Positions 16,621-20,000 of a DNA stretch of 20,000 nt are shown piece after piece. Under the pieces are notes generated by a model. The model was given only the letters and a program-made list of their open reading frames with translations, searched no databases and was not told the DNA's origin. Origin of the DNA: Prorocentrum cordatum (taxonomy: Eukaryota; Sar; Dinophyceae; Prorocentrales; Prorocentraceae); assembly GCA_963575745.1 (NCBI GenBank), contig CAUYUJ010016300.1:1-20000 (forward strand). The letters run 5' to 3'. The number at the start of each line of letters is the position of its first letter. The stretch's first letter is position 1. The position numbers and the translations under genes are program-made.

Positions 16621-16923
16621 ATGCGCGGGCCTGGCGGCGGCAGCGCCGCGATGGCAGCAGGCCTGCTCCGCATCGTCTTGTATAACCCGATGTGCGCGAA
16701 CACCCACGCCAGGCTATTAGACATAGCGCACGGGATCGGCACCAAGGATTTGATAGGACGGATTGGAACTCAGCTCAGGAGTAGGGGGGAGATAGTGGAG
16801 GACATGCGCACGGTGAGAAAGTATTATACGATTGAGGCAGGTTATTCATATGGTCAAGTCACTACAAAAAGCTGCGGGGCGACACTGTTATTGAGACGGA
16901 CGAGATTTCCCAGACAATCTTAA
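16621..16923 (+). pseudogene. LINE-type EEP endonuclease, N-terminal fragment
   Basis: The fragment would help nick target DNA to prime reverse transcription if the element were intact. Methionines at 16621 and 16651 are both possible starts. Counting from 16651, an early LYNPMCAN motif (residues 10-17) supplies the Asn usual near the start of EEP nucleases. GRIGTQ (36-41) falls where the family normally has the catalytic Glu (LQET-like), with Gly at the Glu position. EAGYSYG and KSCGATLLLRR (62-83) resemble the strand that follows in these elements. The frame ends at TAA 16921-16923, but homology appears to continue in the next frame from about 16907, so one base has been gained or lost near 16906-16912. 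The open frame extends upstream only through the (CCT)n repeat. The domain call rests on pattern recognition, not a search. Confidence 0.6.
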
Positions 16924-16936
16924 ACGTACTTTTGAC

Positions 16937-17833
16937 GTGCCTAGATGCATCAGAGGGCGGGCTCTTCGAGTATTGGTGGAATGTCAGGGACTGAAGTTTG
17001 ACATCATTCTTGCGTGCTTCCCACCGAAAGAGACAACGTCAGGAGGAAGGCAGCTCTACGATCGAGGCACTGAGCACTTGCTCAAGTGGATATCGGAAGT
17101 GATGGCGACCATCAGAGAAAGTGGAGCAGTACCAATCAGCATGACGGACCCGAATGGAGCATTGCCGCATAGTCCTCTGGACAACGTAGCGGGCACATTT
17201 GGGACAGGCAAGATCACACCCGCGTCGGCAAGATCTAGACCATACCTGCACGGGAGGGAGATGACAAGCGCCACGACTCACTTCAAGGGCCCCCCGGCGT
17301 ACGTCGGCGAGAAGGACAGCTCGTACATCGATCACGTTTTCGTTCCGCAGGATGTACTGAAGACCATAGAGGGGGTACATATCTTGACTAATTCAGCAAG
17401 ACGGTTGCAGCTGATCAGGTCGATGGAGCCACGCGACCACAGGCCCGTTCTTGTCACGATGCTAGCGCAGCTTTCCAGCGAGCCTTTGCCAAGGCGCCCT
17501 CCCAGGCCGAATAAGGTACTGAATGCGATGGAGGAGCAGACCAGGCAGGTGGAGGAGGAGTTTCAAGCAGCAGCAACAGCAGGCAATGTTGACAGTATGA
17601 ACGAGCTCTTGATTCCAGCCCTCAATCAGGCAGCGGTCGAGCAGCTGGCGGAGTTCCCGCTGTGCACCGAGAGTCACAAACAGCACGCCAGAGAGATAGC
17701 CAAGCTATTGCACGAGCGTCGAGAGCTAAGAGGAGGAGGAGCTGGACGAGCAGCGGACATCGAGGAGTTAACGAACAGTAGAAGGAACAGCAGCAAACAT
17801 ATACGAAACAATAACATGGAATATGGGAAATAA
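16937..17833 (+). CDS. LINE-type EEP (APE-like) endonuclease domain, main part
   Basis: The frame opens at GTG 16937, but coding sequence in this frame seems to continue from about 16904, so this is not a true start. Counted from 16937, LRVLVECQGLKFDIILACFPP (10-30) is a typical EEP beta-strand pair. TDPNGAL (70-76) supplies the Asp-x-Asn metal-site motif. SATTHFKG (111-118) and SSYIDHVFVP (128-137) match the Thr-Phe/His and Ile-Asp-Tyr/His pattern. PRDHRPVLV (165-173) gives the terminal Asp-His pair. From about residue 190 to 298 the protein is a charged, helical-looking linker. EEP domains like this occur at the front of non-LTR retrotransposon polyproteins. The frame stops at TAA 17831-17833, far short of any RT domain. 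Likely an inactive remnant. Confidence 0.7.
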   Translation: MPRCIRGRALRVLVECQGLKFDIILACFPPKETTSGGRQLYDRGTEHLLKWISEVMATIRESGAVPISMTDPNGALPHSPLDNVAGTFGTGKITPASARSRPYLHGREMTSATTHFKGPPAYVGEKDSSYIDHVFVPQDVLKTIEGVHILTNSARRLQLIRSMEPRDHRPVLVTMLAQLSSEPLPRRPPRPNKVLNAMEEQTRQVEEEFQAAATAGNVDSMNELLIPALNQAAVEQLAEFPLCTESHKQHAREIAKLLHERRELRGGGAGRAADIEELTNSRRNSSKHIRNNNMEYGK

Positions 17834-18193
17834 CTACAAGAATGACGGGCTCGAGAACTTAAAGCAGCAGCCAGAGAACATAACAATTTCCTCATGCAGA
17901 AACTGGCTAGACTCCTAGCGTGTAGAAGGTGAGGCCCACGTCAGAGAAAGTTCGCAGCCGTCGTCAATAGCTCAGCCTCTGCCAGAGCGCGGGCGCACCG
18001 CATGAAGCTCGACCCGCTGGCTGGAGGCCGTCGCGCGGTTGGGGAGCACCCCGCGCAGGTCAAGCAGGAGGTCGATGAGGAAGAGAGGGGGGGATGGAGG
18101 AGTCGGGGGTACTTTACCAGGCCGCAAAAATTGGAGCTGGACCCGGGGCCGAACACGAGTTTGCGAGCGCCAACAAGAGCCGCGATTGGATGA
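17834..18193 (+). pseudogene. LINE linker region with in-frame stops
   Basis: Same frame as the endonuclease, continuing past TAA 17831, TGA 17843 and TGA 17930, and ending at TGA 18191-18193. The translation keeps protein-like composition: a basic helical stretch with LMQKLARLLACRR before the third stop, GPRQRKFAAVV after it, then an acidic patch (PAQVKQEVDEEE, about 18050-18085). A basic LAR-type helix followed by a Gly-Pro-Arg-rich turn fits what I recall of the linker between endonuclease and reverse transcriptase in dinoflagellate LINEs. That comparison is from memory and unverified. Stops in an otherwise coherent frame point to decay. Confidence 0.45.
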
Positions 18194-18194
18194 A

Positions 18195-18842
18195 GCTCCT
18201 CTAGTCGACCTGACCTGTAGGGAATACAACAGATATCCTGCGATGTGGCACTGTGCACAGGCAGCGCGCATCCAGAAGAACAATCACAAGCTCGATTGCG
18301 ACGGGGGGCGACTTATCATGATTATGCGCTGTCTGGGGCGGGCGTTGCATGCGGGTGCACTCGCGCGAAAGTGCCCGCAAGGGGAACCTCTTAACTGGCT
18401 TCGCGGGGGCCTCGGGAGAAGGGGGAGGGGGCCGGCCACGGGAATTCAGCTCGATGGCTCCTATCGTACGCAGGCGGCAGGTATCACGCATATGTTGCGG
18501 TGTCGTGGCGCTGCGAATTCATATTACACGATCAAGCGCGACGTACTTTTAGATGGCGCACACTTCTGTCGCGCACCAGTCGAAAGGCAATTCGCCGTGT
18601 ATCGGGCCCAGCACAACGCGTTCTTTTTAGGGGGCGCGAGCGGGGCCTACTGGCAGCAGGCCAAGTCGGGCCTGTTCCCTGGCGACGCAGGCGCCGCGAA
18701 GTTTTTTTTACAAGAGCTATTCAAACCCCATCATAGAGACATTGCAATCTCCGAGGGCGGCGCCCCTTTTGTCGAGGCAGCTAGGCCGTGGCAGCCCGGT
18801 CATCCCGAGCAGTTTGCCCTCGCAGGCTACGTCGACGATTGA
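18195..18842 (+). CDS. unrecognised open frame downstream of the LINE remnant
   Basis: About 215 codons without a stop, in the frame next to the endonuclease linker; the frame is also open upstream to about 18039, where the other frame looks more protein-like. Composition is non-repetitive and mixed, with segments such as REYNRYPAMWHCAQAARI, FLGGASGAYWQQAKSGLFPG and FALAGYVDD just before TGA 18840-18842. The terminal YVDD resembles the active-site box of reverse transcriptases by length and letters. However, the neighbouring RT motifs are not evident, so I do not call it RT. No good methionine start is apparent. It could be a diverged part of the same retroelement or an exon of another gene. 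Confidence 0.3.
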   Translation, partial: APLVDLTCREYNRYPAMWHCAQAARIQKNNHKLDCDGGRLIMIMRCLGRALHAGALARKCPQGEPLNWLRGGLGRRGRGPATGIQLDGSYRTQAAGITHMLRCRGAANSYYTIKRDVLLDGAHFCRAPVERQFAVYRAQHNAFFLGGASGAYWQQAKSGLFPGDAGAAKFFLQELFKPHHRDIAISEGGAPFVEAARPWQPGHPEQFALAGYVDD

Positions 18843-18849
18843 GCCACAG

Positions 18850-19010
18850 GGCGGCGGGGGGCGGGGGGGGGGGCGCGGGCGAGATTTTCATCACCTTCAA
18901 AGTTATATAGTGAAGAAGTCTCGCGCGATACTTCATGGCGCGGCCAGGCGCGCGCGTGTGTGTGTGTGTGTGTGCGTGCGTGTGTGTGTGTGTGTGCGGT
19001 GGTGGGGGGG
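18850..19010. repeat. G-run patch and (TG)n microsatellite
   Basis: A G-rich run at about 18851-18880 and a TG/TGCG repeat at about 18955-18998, with a short run of ordinary sequence between. They interrupt whatever followed the open frame ending at 18842. Confidence 0.85.
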
Positions 19011-19530
19011 GAAGAGGCTAACCGCATGAGGACGATCACACATGGGGAGGTCATGAGGAAGTTCAAGTTTGCCCTTTTGTTTTTCTGAGCTCAGAATACG
19101 ACGGAAGAATTGGTTACAGAAGGCGGTGGGGAGGAGGGGGGGGATACTCGCAGATCTTAGCACCAGTCTTTGGCCAGATCATGATAGATCATGTTCGACG
19201 GGCCCATATTTGAATGAGGGCGAGTTTCAGGGCGGGCGAACCCTCGGGCACGCCGAGCCCAGCAATACCTAGGAGGTGCACTCGCGGCTACAGAGTCGGG
19301 CGCCAGCTTGCACGAGCACCAGAGCACGGTTGATTTCAGGTTCACGGATTGCCGCGAGTTTGCGAGGCTCGGCGTTGACGAGCTCCGTGCAGGGTTCTGT
19401 CTTCTCACGGGCGCCGCATTGGAGACGGCCCAGGCTGGCGCAGGCGGAGGCGAGTACATCTGCGGCGAGTTGAATGCAGAAGCTGCGATATGTGGCACTA
19501 TTGGGCCACACAAAACAAGACATGTACGCG
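19011..19530. other. complex sequence with a stop-free frame, unassigned
   Basis: Non-repetitive sequence. One plus-strand frame is free of stops from 19218 to about 19571 and has ordinary mixed composition (for example FRFTDCREFARLGVDELRAG, about 19333-19392). It lacks a start codon near its beginning and runs into the TA repeat. A competing minus-strand frame is also open. I recognise no domain. It may be decayed retroelement or exon sequence. Confidence 0.35.
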
Positions 19531-19600
19531 CATACATATATATATATATATATATACATATACACATATATAAATATATAAATATATCTGTATATAGAGA
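19531..19600. repeat. (TA)n/(CA) compound microsatellite
   Basis: TA repeats with CATA and AATA variants, ending in TATAGAGATA. Confidence 0.9.
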
Positions 19601-20000
19601 TATTCAGCGTCGGGGGGCGCGCGCGGCAAATCACACATCGGGGAAGTTCTTGCGGCGGCGAAATGTTGTGCGATGTGCGAGAGCACGTTCAGGAACAAGG
19701 AAATTGCACGGCAACACATCGCAGCGAGCATGGTTCGAGGGCATTGCCCGAAATCCAGGGCCCGCTTCGCCAGCGCACTGGAGGAACCCAAATTTTCCCG
19801 ATGCCCCCCCCCCCCCCCCCATACGCTTGGAAGTACATGAATCCGCAGTCGATGTCTTCGGGCATTGTCATGCGCACATTCAACCGCTTCTGCCACCCTC
19901 ATTTCACATGCGCGAGTTGAAGCAAGATGGTGGAGGAGGCCTCGAAGTCGTGGATCGCGCGCCCTGGGGCGCGGGCGGCCAGTTCGAGGGCCAGCGCCGC
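19601..20000. other. complex sequence with C16 run, unassigned, runs off the window
   Basis: Balanced to GC-rich sequence with a run of C at about 19805-19820. Open frames of 64-134 codons exist on both strands. A plus-strand stretch just after the C run (about 19818-19919) has protein-like composition but is short and bounded by that run. No gene is recognised. Confidence 0.35.

Larger units (their letters stand above)
16621..18193 (+). mobile_element. decayed non-LTR (LINE-type) retroelement: endonuclease domain plus linker
   Basis: Three adjoining plus-strand segments read as one interrupted polyprotein. An N-terminal part of an endonuclease/exonuclease/phosphatase (EEP, APE-like) domain is in one frame (to about 16906). 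The rest of the domain is in the next frame (about 16907-17833). A basic linker continues in that second frame through three in-frame stops (17834-18193). In LINE-type elements an EEP domain of this kind precedes a reverse transcriptase; I could not find RT motifs within the window. One frameshift and the multiple stops indicate an inactive copy. No target-site duplication or A-rich tail was identified, so the element's outer boundaries are unknown. Confidence 0.65.

Noticed and set aside
15814-16707. Minus-strand frame of about 300 codons
   Set aside because: Its middle is poly-Arg from the (CCT)n tract and the rest overlaps the plus-strand endonuclease start and GC-rich sequence; no domain seen.
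18500-18842. Reverse transcriptase catalytic box (YVDD)
   Set aside because: The four residues match, but the preceding RT motifs are not recognisable and a stop codon follows immediately, so the match may be chance.
1-20000. Dinoflagellate spliced-leader relict or telomeric TTTAGGG repeats
   Set aside because: None seen by eye; the GGCTCAAGG at about 14534 lies inside the R3 linker and does not extend to a leader match.

Overview
The window looks like repeat-dominated nuclear DNA of a eukaryotic protist, most likely a core dinoflagellate. The reasons are a GC-rich background, long purine/pyrimidine and (TG)n microsatellites, several multi-copy repeat families, no compact gene arrangement, and one decayed non-LTR (LINE-type) retroelement with an endonuclease domain of the kind I associate with dinoflagellate genomes. 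The taxonomic call is inference: I found no spliced-leader relict, rRNA or tRNA that would prove it. Most long open frames here are translations of simple repeats (poly-Glu/Arg/Ser/Pro, Cys-Val, His-Thr, poly-Phe, Met-Tyr-Val-Cys) and are not genes.

Layout. 1-870: (GGA)n tracts around a GC-rich segment with strong hairpins. 873-1556: copy 1 of repeat family R1. 1557-2340: GC/G-rich sequence and a short unique piece. 2343-3255: about 0.9 kb of (TG)n-derived repeat. 3586-4704: GGA tract, then R1 copy 2. 4709-5408: GGA tract, TCGATCC minisatellite and (CT)n. 5415-7006: element R2-A, whose core is a 102-bp satellite array. 7018-8149: a very long GGA tract, GC-rich spacer, second GGA tract. 8150-10120: R1 copies 3 and 4 in tandem. 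10121-11110: CTTGGGGCC-type degenerate repeats split by a 247-bp poly(T) tract, then a 41-bp triple repeat. 11515-12075: TATG/CATA microsatellite and G/C-tract repeat R3 (left). 12085-12935: TCC/ATC tract and an AT-rich island. 12936-13773: element R2-B, a second direct copy of R2 with a 101-bp array. 13774-14107: ATCGAT-type repeats. 14111-14605: R3 (right), an inverted counterpart of R3 (left). 14606-15300: (CATA)n. 15301-16420: mostly non-repetitive sequence with no recognisable gene. 16421-16525: (CCT)n. 16621-18193: LINE endonuclease remnant and linker. 18195-18842: an unrecognised open frame in the same orientation. 18843-20000: low-complexity patches and unassigned sequence.

No set of genes working together is visible. 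The only recognisable protein domain is the retroelement endonuclease/exonuclease/phosphatase domain, broken by at least one frameshift and followed by several in-frame stops; no reverse-transcriptase domain could be identified after it. The more interesting content is the architecture of three repeat families: R1, with conserved head and tail around an 83-bp internal unit and always bordered by GGA tracts; R2, with conserved ends around a homogenised 101/102-bp array; and R3, an inverted pair of G-tract/C-tract hairpin arrays enclosing R2-B.
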